18,500 nt of DNA from an uncultured Clostridiaceae bacterium (GTDB lineage Bacteria; Bacillota; Clostridia; TANB77; CAG-508), in assembly GCA_905198755.1 (NCBI GenBank), contig CAJKDR010000011.1, forward strand, positions 1-18,500, in the 5' to 3' direction. Position numbers and translations under genes: made by a program. The notes beneath the pieces were generated by a model. It did not search any database. It was not told the DNA's origin and saw only the letters and a list, made by a program, of their open reading frames with translations. Below are positions 9,512 to 14,776 of this stretch, piece by piece (position 1 is the first letter of the stretch; the number at the start of each line of letters is the position of its first letter).

Positions 9512-10684
9512 CTAATTGAGTTTCTTTAATTCCTGTCTCATAAAGTCTATTGAAACATCAGTATAGATATTATTGGTAAGAGGACTGCCTTCAACATGAC
9601 CTACAACAGCTTGCAACACAACCAAAGGCATTCCTTTTTCTTGACATCTAGTTACAAATGTGTGCCTTAATACATGAGAAGATAAATCAAAATCACAAAT
9701 GTGAGTTTTTTCGTTAAATCTTTTTAAACAAGAAGTTATTTCATGCGGAGTTATGAAAGTGTTGTTTTTGTAATCCCAAAACAGCAAATTATGAATGTTA
9801 AATAATCTTTGCTCAAGAATGTTCTTTATTATTTTTCTAATATCAGATGTCATAGGGAATGTTCTTTTACCTTTGTCTATATTAGTTTTTTTATCAAATG
9901 TTTTTGTATGTTTTCCTAATATTACTTTTCCGAATTTGTCTTGTGTCAAGGTTCTATATATTTTTATAGTGTTATTTTTCATATCAATACAATCTCTTGA
10001 AAGAGCAAGTATTTCTCCTATTCTAGCTCCAGTATACAATTGTAATAAAATAACATTTCTATATTGTTCGTTTCTTATTTTTGAAATATTTTTAATCAAA
10101 TTTTGTTCTTCAAAAGGTGTTAAAGCAGGTTTTTTAATTAATTCTTTTTTTGAAACAGGTTTTATTAAAGTTTCATCATCCATAATATTGAATGTAATTT
10201 TTCTTCTAGAATAGGCAATCTTAAATCCTTTATTTAATAATCTCCAAATTTTATTGATAGAGGTTTTTCCGTATTCTCTAATTTCTTTTTTTGACTTTTC
10301 TACATCTTCTACAGATACTTTTTGAATTGGCAAATTAATAAAATTATTACAACATTTTTTTATTTGATTTAATGTAGCTAAATCTCTTTTGTAAGAAATT
10401 TCTTCTGTTATACCATCATCGAGTTTTTGTTGGATATGTTGATTTAATATTTGTAACAAACTAATATTAGATGTTTCTACATAGATTCCCTGATTAATAT
10501 TTGAAATAGCATTATTAAATCTTTTTTTAAAATCGCTAACTTTTTCATTTTTTCTCTGTTTTAATGTTTTTCTTTTTCCAGAAGGTTCAGTATATTGAGC
10601 TACCCAACATTTTAATGTTTCACTATAATAAATAGTGCCTTCTCCATTTCCTCTCGTTTTTACATTTTTGTTTCTTCTTTTCAT
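9512..10684 (-). CDS. int: phage tyrosine recombinase (integrase)
   Basis: This site-specific recombinase integrates and excises the prophage. The start at 10684 has GGAGG ten bases upstream; an ATG 33 bases earlier lacks a site. The 390-residue product has an N-terminal arm-binding domain (NGEGTIYYSETLKCWVAQY, about 13-30), a SAM-like core-binding domain (about 75-165), and the catalytic domain with R221 in LYTGARIGEIL, H337 and R340 in HVLRHTF, H363 in VVGHVEG and the nucleophile Y374 in NNIYTDVS. All catalytic residues are seen; the length fits the Tn916/phage-type family. It points toward pyrG, as is usual when integrase borders attL or attR. Translation may be repressed by a leader hairpin (10687-10730), and its candidate promoter overlaps an opposing promoter. 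Confidence 0.96.
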   Translation of the reverse strand: MKRRNKNVKTRGNGEGTIYYSETLKCWVAQYTEPSGKRKTLKQRKNEKVSDFKKRFNNAISNINQGIYVETSNISLLQILNQHIQQKLDDGITEEISYKRDLATLNQIKKCCNNFINLPIQKVSVEDVEKSKKEIREYGKTSINKIWRLLNKGFKIAYSRRKITFNIMDDETLIKPVSKKELIKKPALTPFEEQNLIKNISKIRNEQYRNVILLQLYTGARIGEILALSRDCIDMKNNTIKIYRTLTQDKFGKVILGKHTKTFDKKTNIDKGKRTFPMTSDIRKIIKNILEQRLFNIHNLLFWDYKNNTFITPHEITSCLKRFNEKTHICDFDLSSHVLRHTFVTRCQEKGMPLVVLQAVVGHVEGSPLTNNIYTDVSIDFMRQELKKLN

Positions 10685-10686
10685 AA

Positions 10687-10730
10687 AATACCTCCATAAA
10701 TTTCTTTTAAAATCCATTTACAGAGGTATT
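10687..10730 (-). promoter_or_regulatory. leader hairpin that can hide the integrase ribosome binding site
   Basis: Plus-strand AATACCTC (10687-10694) is the exact reverse complement of GAGGTATT (10723-10730). In integrase mRNA the upstream AAUACCUC can pair with GAGGUAUU, which includes most of the GGAGG binding site, across a 28-base loop. This would lower integrase translation unless opened by a ribosome, protein or RNA. Confidence 0.5.
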
Positions 10731-10758
10731 GCACATTTAATAAACTTATGTTATTATA
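10729..10758. promoter_or_regulatory. overlapping face-to-face promoters for small RNA (+) and integrase (-)
   Basis: Plus strand: TTGCAC (10729-10734), 17-base spacer, TATTAT (10752-10757) preceded by TGT, an extended -10. Minus strand: a perfect TATAAT covers 10753-10758, with TTTACA upstream at a short spacing of 15. The two -10 boxes use nearly the same base pairs, so RNA polymerase could occupy only one direction at a time. Confidence 0.5.
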
Positions 10759-10763
10759 AATAT

Positions 10764-10837
10764 GCAAAAAATCTGTAAAGAGATTTTGCTTTGTGTTTGG
10801 GATAGTGTCTTGTTTGCCGACAGCACTATCCTTTTTT
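10764..10837 (+). ncRNA. candidate phage small RNA, about 74 nt, two hairpins and terminator
   Basis: No open frame lies here, but every part of a small RNA gene is visible. There is an extended -10 promoter just upstream. A first hairpin spans 10764-10789 (GCAAAA..TCT / AGATTTTGC). A second hairpin pairs GGATAGTG (10800-10807) with CACTATCC (10824-10831) and is followed by six T (10832-10837), a standard intrinsic terminator. The T-run lies on the plus-strand side, so it is not the end of the minus-strand repressor transcript. The predicted transcript starts near 10763-10765, diverging from integrase, with which it shares promoter DNA. Function is unknown; it could act on another phage RNA or simply be a by-product of promoter competition. 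Confidence 0.55.
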
Positions 10838-10840
10838 ATA

Positions 10841-11255
10841 TTAAACTAATATACCATATTTTTCAGTATAAAAATTAATACAATCATTCATATATTCACA
10901 GTCTACATTAAAATAATCTGCTAAATCATAAAGATTAAAACCTTGTGCGATTTTTTCTTTTAATTTTGAAAATGGCACTAGTACAGAATAAGCCCATTTC
11001 TTTGCTCTATTTTCGCATTTTCTTTTTAAAGTTATATCAGAGTCGATATAATATAAAGCACCGACAATAATAATGCCCTAATTCTTCTGCTAATATTTCT
11101 TTTTCTTCAATAGAATTATTTATTTTACTATAATCAATACCTATGCTATATTCTTTGCTATCTTCGAAAATTCTAGCTTTAGCTTTTAACCATTTATAGT
11201 TTATTACATCTATTTTTTCTTTTTCTGTTAAATTATATAAATCTAATACTTCCAT
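10841..11255 (-). pseudogene. ImmA/IrrE-type phage protein, frameshifted
   Basis: The first frame (ATG 11255, stop 11037-11039) gives 72 residues ending with an off-family tail CRCFILYRL. Skipping one base at about 11063 restores a second frame that reads on to TAA at 10841-10843 and continues with typical family sequence (CGALYYIDSD, then CENRAKKWAYSVLVP and a C-terminal helix pair). The corrected product would be about 137 residues, normal for ImmA. In ICEBs1, ImmA cleaves the ImmR repressor to induce excision. The metal motif reads AEELGHYY: the first His of HExxH is Glu, a variant I cannot vouch for as active. It follows the repressor by three bases. The frameshift could be real loss or a single-base sequence error. 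Confidence 0.75.
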
Positions 11256-11258
11256 AAT

Positions 11259-11603
11259 CTAATCTTTCTTTTTCTTTAAACTTTTTTTAAATCTAATAAA
11301 TTCTTTTAACTCTTCTATTTCTTCTTCTGTTAAACCTTCTGTGTCTAAACCATTGTTAGAAGCATATTTAAAATCAGTTCTCTCCATAGGAACATCAAGT
11401 CCCATTAGCCAAGCCTCATTTACATTAAGAGCTTTTGCTAATAAATAAACACCATCTTGTTTTGCCTCATATTTGCCATTCATATATTCACTTAAAGATG
11501 ATTTTGATATACCTGTTTTTTGTGATAATTCACTAGCTTTTATGTTTCTTATTCTCATAGCAGTATTTAATCTATTTGAAAATGTATCAACTAACTCATT
11601 CAT
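11259..11603 (-). CDS. XRE-family phage repressor (CI/ImmR type)
   Basis: The 114-residue protein has an XRE helix-turn-helix at about 23-42 (ASELSQKTGISKSSLSEYM) in a five-helix domain covering residues 8-66 (to LNVNEAWLMGLD). An acidic linker and a charged C-terminal helix (LTEEEIEELKEFIRFKKSLKK) follow. It has no LexA/CI-type peptidase domain, which fits repressors inactivated by a partner protease, and the next gene is the ImmA-like reading frame, three bases downstream. The ATG at 11603 has a GGAGG site. A good promoter (TTGATT, 17 bases, TATAAT) drives it leftward, back to back with the early-gene promoter. It is inferred to maintain lysogeny by binding operators in 11604-11770. Confidence 0.88.
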   Translation of the reverse strand: MNELVDTFSNRLNTAMRIRNIKASELSQKTGISKSSLSEYMNGKYEAKQDGVYLLAKALNVNEAWLMGLDVPMERTDFKYASNNGLDTEGLTEEEIEELKEFIRFKKSLKKKKD

Positions 11604-11623
11604 TTAAATTCCTCCACAAAGCT

Positions 11624-11652
11624 ATTATAAACGACTTTCCGAAAAAAATCAA
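11624..11652 (-). promoter_or_regulatory. repressor promoter
   Basis: On the minus strand TTGATT (11647-11652) and a perfect TATAAT (11624-11629) are 17 bases apart, a near-consensus promoter whose transcript would start about 15 bases before the repressor binding site. A near-palindrome TTTCCGAAA (around 11636-11644) lies in the spacer and may be an operator half. Confidence 0.7.
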
Positions 11653-11685
11653 TAAAGATATGAAAAAAAATTAAGAAAATCGAAT

Positions 11686-11699
11686 TTTTTTCGAAAAAA
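11686..11699. promoter_or_regulatory. 14-bp perfect palindrome, candidate operator
   Basis: TTTTTTCGAAAAAA is self-complementary over 14 bases and lies three bases before the TTGACA box of the early promoter, between the divergent repressor and Cro promoters. The TTTCCGAAA in the repressor promoter shares its TTTC-GAAA form. AT homopolymers make chance palindromes more likely here, so the operator role is inference. Confidence 0.4.
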
Positions 11700-11702
11700 C
11701 TA

Positions 11703-11733
11703 TTGACATTATTTTTTTTTATGATATTATAAT
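11703..11733 (+). promoter_or_regulatory. early (Cro) promoter
   Basis: A perfect TTGACA at 11703-11708 is followed 16 bases later by TATTAT (11725-11730) with an extended TGA, or 19 bases later by TATAAT (11728-11733). Either places the start near 11737-11741, inside the 16-bp operator-like repeat. It should drive the rightward early operon. Confidence 0.75.
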
Positions 11734-11736
11734 CAC

Positions 11737-11752
11737 AGTTCGAGAACACGAA
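11737..11752. promoter_or_regulatory. operator-like repeat, copy 1 (Cro promoter start site)
   Basis: AGTTCGAGAACACGAA contains the inverted halves TTCG and CGAA six bases apart and covers the predicted transcription start of the early promoter. An exact 16-base copy lies at 11989-12004. The combination of internal symmetry, promoter position and exact duplication suggests a binding site for the repressor or Cro-like protein. Confidence 0.6.
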
Positions 11753-11770
11753 AAAAGAAAGGAGAAAATT

Positions 11771-12007
11771 ATGGAATTAATTGAATTAAACTATGATAAA
11801 TTAAGAGGAAAAATTAGGGAAGTATTAGGAACACAAAGTAAATTAGCAAATTTGATTGGATTAGATGAGACTACAATAAGCAATAAAATGAACAGTAATA
11901 CATATTTTACCCAAAAAGAAATTTTAAAAATATCTGAAATATTAAATATAAAAATTGAAGAAATTCCCGAATATTTTTTTAGGACAAAAGTTCGAGAACA
12001 CGAATAA
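11771..12007 (+). CDS. Cro-like XRE regulator (DUF739-like)
   Basis: This 78-residue protein has a helix-turn-helix at about 22-41 (QSKLANLIGLDETTISNKM) after an LRGKIREVLGTQ segment, and FTQKEILKISEILNI after it, the arrangement seen in small Firmicute phage regulators of the DUF739 type. A site AAAGGAGAAAATT precedes the ATG. It is the first gene rightward of the divergent repressor, the classical Cro position, so it probably shuts off the repressor promoter and tunes early transcription. Its last five codons (VREHE) are supplied by the second copy of the 16-bp operator-like repeat, an unusual overlap of coding sequence and candidate operator. Confidence 0.85.
   Translation: MELIELNYDKLRGKIREVLGTQSKLANLIGLDETTISNKMNSNTYFTQKEILKISEILNIKIEEIPEYFFRTKVREHE
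11989..12004. promoter_or_regulatory. operator-like repeat, copy 2 (3' end of Cro gene)
   Basis: An exact copy of AGTTCGAGAACACGAA, 252 bases after copy 1, ends three bases before the end of the Cro stop codon and encodes the last residues VREHE. The flanking bases differ from copy 1. It could be a distal operator that permits looping or blocks elongation, or a mark of duplication at the gene boundary. Confidence 0.55.
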
Positions 12008-12083
12008 TGTCAAATATATAAAGATATTTTCAAATAGTTTCAACAAAGTAAACTAAGAAAAAATTCCAGCAAAGGAGGCAAAA

Positions 12084-12326
12084 ATGGAAGAATTATTACA
12101 AGAGCAACGCAAAACAAATGAGTTGTTAGAAACTATCCTAAACACAAAGCAAAATAACTTACCGAAATTAATTTATGCAAAAGAAATATCACAAAATTAT
12201 CGAGTAAATATTAATAAAGCAACTGAATTTTGCAAAAAATATGGAACTAATTTTGGAGGTTATTGCATAGAACAAGAAAAATTTAAAGAAATTTTACAAA
12301 CAAAAGGAACAGAGATTTTTAATTAA
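12084..12326 (+). CDS. excisionase-like helix-turn-helix protein
   Basis: The product has 80 residues, with a strong AAAGGAGG site before ATG 12084. Residues 1-24 form a Glu/Gln/Leu-rich helix (LLQEQRKTNELLETIL), likely a short coiled coil. Residues 28-72 read as a winged-helix of the HTH_17/excisionase kind: LIYAKEISQNYRVNINKATEFCKKYG, a GGYCIE wing, then a helix with EKFKEIL. This form is common in phage DNA-binding proteins, including Xis. Its position after Cro in the early operon fits an excisionase or an early regulator; the sequence does not distinguish these. Confidence 0.6.
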   Translation: MEELLQEQRKTNELLETILNTKQNNLPKLIYAKEISQNYRVNINKATEFCKKYGTNFGGYCIEQEKFKEILQTKGTEIFN

Positions 12327-12347
12327 AGGTAATGGAAAGGAATACAT

Positions 12348-12512
12348 ATGAACAAAATTAAAGAATTTAAGAAAAAGATGTTAAAAAAAATAAAATCTTT
12401 GTTCAGACCATCAAAATTAGAACAAAGATATGTAAATGAAATCAATTTAATTAGAAGGGTAAATAATCAAGAACAAATAGCTCGAATTTCAGAACTTGAA
12501 AATTCTAAATAA
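12348..12512 (+). CDS. small basic phage protein of unknown function
   Basis: A 54-residue frame starts at ATG 12348, with GGAAAGGA seven bases upstream and TAA at 12510-12512. It begins MNKIKEFKKKMLKKIKSLFR and is very basic in its first half, then mixed, ending ARISELENSK. It is likely helical throughout, with no Cys or membrane segment. It overlaps the 3' end of the minus-strand gene 12467-12715 by 46 bases, so the two transcripts are antisense there. Function is not recognised. Confidence 0.55.
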   Translation: MNKIKEFKKKMLKKIKSLFRPSKLEQRYVNEINLIRRVNNQEQIARISELENSK

Positions 12513-12715
12513 TGAAAAACATTTTTAGTAATTGGACTTGATAGGGAAGTAACTGTAGCATCATTTAAAACATAGATTGTACAGTCTTCTTTAATAATAA
12601 TATCGGAAACAATTCCATTTACTAAACCAAAAGTAGTAATAAATTTAAATTTTACTTTGTTGTTTTTGATAGTTTCCTCAATATGTTTTTTATAATAACT
12701 AGTTCTATGAAACAT
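12467..12715 (-). CDS. minus-strand phage protein, possible Sm-like small beta-barrel
   Basis: The 82-residue protein has a GAGGTG binding site and its own near-consensus promoter (12739-12768), unlike a chance frame. Residues 1-22 are a basic helix. Residues 23-80 are strand-rich with spaced glycines: FKFITTFGLVNGIVSDIIIK, then TIYVLNDATVTS and a final FSSSEIRAI. The order strand, G-x-x-x-G, strand, IYVLNDATV, then a short strand at the end resembles the Sm/LSM barrel, but this is judgement from pattern, with no recognised family and no Hfq signature. It lies head-on to the plus-strand early operon and overlaps the end of the gene at 12348-12512. It could be expressed in the lysogen as a prophage accessory protein. 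Confidence 0.65.
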   Translation of the reverse strand: MFHRTSYYKKHIEETIKNNKVKFKFITTFGLVNGIVSDIIIKEDCTIYVLNDATVTSLSSPITKNVFHYLEFSSSEIRAICS

Positions 12716-12738
12716 AAAAACACCTCACTTTCGAGGAA

Positions 12739-12768
12739 ATTATATAACAAAATACAAAAACATGTAAA
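12739..12768 (-). promoter_or_regulatory. promoter of the minus-strand gene
   Basis: On the minus strand TTTACA (12763-12768) precedes a perfect TATAAT (12739-12744) by 18 bases, giving a start near 12733 and a leader of under 20 bases. The leader has CCTC and GAGG flanking GAAAGT, a short stem that overlaps the GAGG binding site. The promoter abuts the ribosome binding site of the next plus-strand gene (12771-12776). Confidence 0.6.
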
Positions 12769-12786
12769 TAAAGGAGAGTGATACAA

Positions 12787-12969
12787 ATGATTAATTATTG
12801 GTTAGATGTAATAGCATGTATTATGACAGCAATTTTAGAGCTAGTAGGAACAATAGGCATAACAATGCTAATACAGTTAATAAGTTATCAATGTTTTGGT
12901 ATTAACATTTACCAAAGAATAATAAAAAGGCTAAACAGACTGGACAAGTATTTAACAAAAATATTTTAG
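12787..12969 (+). CDS. small single-pass membrane protein
   Basis: The 60-residue protein is taken from ATG 12787, ten bases after AGGAG; a GTG at 12778 would be only one base from that site. One hydrophobic helix spans about residues 6-33 (VIACIMTAILELVGTIGITM), followed by a basic amphipathic tail (YQRIIKRLNRLDKYLTKIF). The positive tail suggests the C-terminus stays in the cytoplasm. Small membrane proteins occur in many phage early operons. Function is unknown; a superinfection or membrane-interaction role is only a guess. Confidence 0.6.
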   Translation: MINYWLDVIACIMTAILELVGTIGITMLIQLISYQCFGINIYQRIIKRLNRLDKYLTKIF

Positions 12970-12984
12970 AAAGGAGGAAAAGAG

Positions 12985-13221
12985 ATGTTATTTAGAACAA
13001 GAAAAGAAATGCAAAGCTTAATTAATGCTAGTAGAAAATCATTAAAGAATGCAGAAGAAAAAATAGAACAAAGAAACAATTTATTAAGAAGTCAAACAGA
13101 AGAAATAAAAGCATTGAAAAGCAGAATAAAAGATTTAGAAAATAATATTGAAATATTAGTACATAATTCAAAAAACAGAAAAATAAAAGAGTTAGTAATC
13201 GACGGCAAATCAAAAAACTAA
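12985..13221 (+). CDS. small coiled-coil phage protein
   Basis: A 78-residue protein with a strong GGAGG site. Residues 10-63 are almost entirely Lys, Glu, Leu, Ile, Asn and Gln in heptad-like spacing (NAEEKIEQRNNLLRSQTEEI, then LKSRIKDLENNIEILV), so a coiled coil is expected. No catalytic motif or membrane segment is present. It follows the membrane protein by 15 bases and may be cotranscribed. I do not recognise a family. Confidence 0.65.
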   Translation: MLFRTRKEMQSLINASRKSLKNAEEKIEQRNNLLRSQTEEIKALKSRIKDLENNIEILVHNSKNRKIKELVIDGKSKN

Positions 13222-13249
13222 CTCGAATAAATAATTTAAATAATGTATT

Positions 13250-13275
13250 CATCTGTGACTATTATAGCACGGATG
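13250..13275 (+). promoter_or_regulatory. hairpin directly before the Gp157 gene binding site
   Basis: CATCTGTG (13250-13257) pairs with CACGGATG (13268-13275) with one G-U pair around a 10-base loop. It ends directly at the AGAAAGG binding site of the next gene, in a 71-base gap. No T-run follows, so it is not a standard terminator; it may be an RNA processing or translation-control element. Confidence 0.45.
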
Positions 13276-13292
13276 AGAAAGGAAAGTCAAAT

Positions 13293-13787
13293 ATGGAAAA
13301 TTTAAGTTTATATCAAATAACAAGTGCATTTCCAATGTTAATGGAACAAGAAGAAATGACAGAGGAAGATAAAATAAAAGTAGAGGAAGAATTAACAAAA
13401 CTGCTACAAGAAAAAAGTCAAAGCATAATAGGATATTACAGAAATAATGAATTAACAATACAAGCAATGAAAGAAGAAGAAAAAAGAATAGCAGAAGTAA
13501 GAAAGGCATTAGAAAACAGAAATGAAAAATTTAAGAAGTATGTAAAAGAGTGTATGGAAAATGCAGGATTTACAAAGATTGAAACAACACTAGGAAGTTT
13601 AAGTATTGCAAGATCTCCAATCAGTATTGAAATTGTAAATGAAGATGAAGTACCTAGTGAATATAAAACAGAAATAATAACAACAAAGACGGATAGAAAG
13701 GCAATAGCTGATAATTTTAAAGCAACAGGAGAAGTTCCAAATGGAATTATAGTACATACAGAAAATACAAATTTAAGAATTAAATAG
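13293..13787 (+). CDS. siphovirus Gp157-like protein
   Basis: A 164-residue protein with the layout of the siphovirus Gp157 family. It has an N-terminal acidic helical part (LYQITSAFPMLMEQEEMTEE), a long central coiled coil (about 50-90, ending LENRNEKFKKYVKECMENAG), then a strand-rich region TTLGSLSIARSPISIEIVNE, DEVPSEYK and a C-terminal VPNGIIVHTENTNLRIK. The family was linked to phage resistance in Streptococcus thermophilus, but its molecular function is unclear. It opens the recombination block, upstream of a Rad52-like gene and SSB. The identity is strong by motif order. Confidence 0.85.
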   Translation: MENLSLYQITSAFPMLMEQEEMTEEDKIKVEEELTKLLQEKSQSIIGYYRNNELTIQAMKEEEKRIAEVRKALENRNEKFKKYVKECMENAGFTKIETTLGSLSIARSPISIEIVNEDEVPSEYKTEIITTKTDRKAIADNFKATGEVPNGIIVHTENTNLRIK

Positions 13788-13798
13788 AGGTAAAAAAT

Positions 13799-13855
13799 AT
13801 GGATTATTTAGATTTAATAGATAACGGAGGAATCCAATATGGAGAATATGTTTAG
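13799..13855 (+). CDS. possible 18-residue leader peptide
   Basis: ATG 13799 follows AGAGG by seven bases and opens MDYLDLIDNGGIQYGEYV before TAG at 13853-13855. It overlaps the first 17 bases of the next gene in a different frame. It contains the next gene's GGAGG site, so ribosomes translating it would pass over that site. Whether it is made cannot be told from sequence alone. Confidence 0.3.
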   Translation: MDYLDLIDNGGIQYGEYV

Positions 13856-14372
13856 AGATTTAAAATCAAACGAGATAGACTGTAGAATAGCACAAATAAA
13901 AAAAGACTGGTTATCTTTACTCTTATACAAAGATGCAAGAGTAGACCAAAATATTTTAGATGAAACATATGGGGCATTTGGTTGGCAAAGAGACCATAAA
14001 GAACTAAAAGGAAATATATATTGTGGAATATCAATATATGACAAAGATACAAAGCAATGGATAACTAAATGGGATTGCGGAAAAGAAAGTTTTTCAGAAG
14101 CAGAAAAAGGAGAGGCTAGTGATAGTTTTAAAAGAGCAGGATTTAATTGGGGAATAGGAAGAGAACTATACACAGCACCTGCAATATTTATACCAATAAA
14201 GGATGACAAAGGTCAATCTAATTTTGAAATAAAAGAAGATAAAGGCAAATTATCTACAAGAACAAAATTCTATGTAGAGGCAATACATATTGAAAACAAA
14301 GAAATAACAGCTTTATCAATAAAAAACAACAAAAATAAAAGAGTATTTTTATACAAGAAAGAAGGTAAATAA
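13839..14372 (+). CDS. Rad52-like single-strand annealing protein
   Basis: A 177-residue phage protein with the pattern of the Rad52/DdrA/Mgm101 annealing-protein group: an N-terminal helical segment with LLLYKDARVDQNILDETYG, a sheet FGWQRDHKEL/NIYCGISIYD/WITKWDCGKES, and the key motif EKGEASDSFKRAGFNWGIG (89-107), which matches the Rad52 type K-x-A-x-T-D-A-x-K-R-A-x-x-x-x-G. Such proteins anneal complementary single strands in phage recombination. Its neighbours, Gp157-like before and SSB overlapping by one base after, agree. The C-terminal 50 residues are charged. GGAGG precedes ATG 13839. It could instead be annotated simply as a conserved phage protein, but the motif supports annealing activity. 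Confidence 0.7.
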   Translation: MENMFRDLKSNEIDCRIAQIKKDWLSLLLYKDARVDQNILDETYGAFGWQRDHKELKGNIYCGISIYDKDTKQWITKWDCGKESFSEAEKGEASDSFKRAGFNWGIGRELYTAPAIFIPIKDDKGQSNFEIKEDKGKLSTRTKFYVEAIHIENKEITALSIKNNKNKRVFLYKKEGK

Positions 14373-14764
14373 TGAATAAAGTAATTTTAATGGGAAGATT
14401 AACCAAAGACCCTGAAACAAGATATACACAATCAACTAATACACAAGTAACAAGTTTTACATTAGCAGTAAATAGAAGATTCGTAAAAGATGGAGAAGAA
14501 AGACAAGCAGATTTTATTAACATAGTTGCTTGGAATAAGACAGCAGAATTTGTAAGTAAATACTTTAAAAAAGGACAACAAGTAGGAATTATAGGAAGAA
14601 TACAAACAAGAAATTGGGAAGATGAACAAGGACAGAAACATTATGCGACAGAAGTTGTTGCAGAAGAAGTATATTTTGCTGATACTAAAAAAGAAGAAAG
14701 TACATCAGCACCAACAGAGGAAAATCAATTTGAAACAACAGATGATGACGATTTACCATTTTAG
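14372..14764 (+). CDS. ssb: single-stranded DNA-binding protein
   Basis: The 130-residue protein starts MNKVILMGRLTKDPETRYTQ and has the OB-fold landmarks FTLAVNRRF, ADFINIVAWNKTAEFVSKYFKKGQ and GIIGRIQTRNWEDEQGQKHY. A disordered Ser/Thr/Glu linker and the acidic tip DDDDLPF follow, which binds partner proteins. It coats single-stranded DNA during replication and annealing. Its ATG shares a base with the stop of the Rad52-like gene (TAATG), showing translational coupling. It is a phage-encoded copy, given the neighbours, rather than the host ssb. Confidence 0.96.
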   Translation: MNKVILMGRLTKDPETRYTQSTNTQVTSFTLAVNRRFVKDGEERQADFINIVAWNKTAEFVSKYFKKGQQVGIIGRIQTRNWEDEQGQKHYATEVVAEEVYFADTKKEESTSAPTEENQFETTDDDDLPF

Positions 14765-14776
14765 AGGTACATAACT

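Noticed and set aside
9795..10214. Plus-strand 139-residue open frame over the integrase
   Set aside because: Shadow of the integrase reading frame: no ribosome site, and a hydrophobic Phe/Ile/Leu composition typical of antisense of AT-rich genes.
10800..10837. Terminator for the leftward repressor/ImmA transcript
   Set aside because: The T-run lies on the plus-strand side; on the minus strand the stem is followed by CAAACAC, not T.
12778..12786. GTG start for the small membrane protein
   Set aside because: Only one base after AGGAG; ATG 12787 has workable spacing.
13814..14209. Minus-strand 131-residue open frame over the Rad52-like gene
   Set aside because: Antisense shadow of a well-supported coding gene with no ribosome site or recognised motif.
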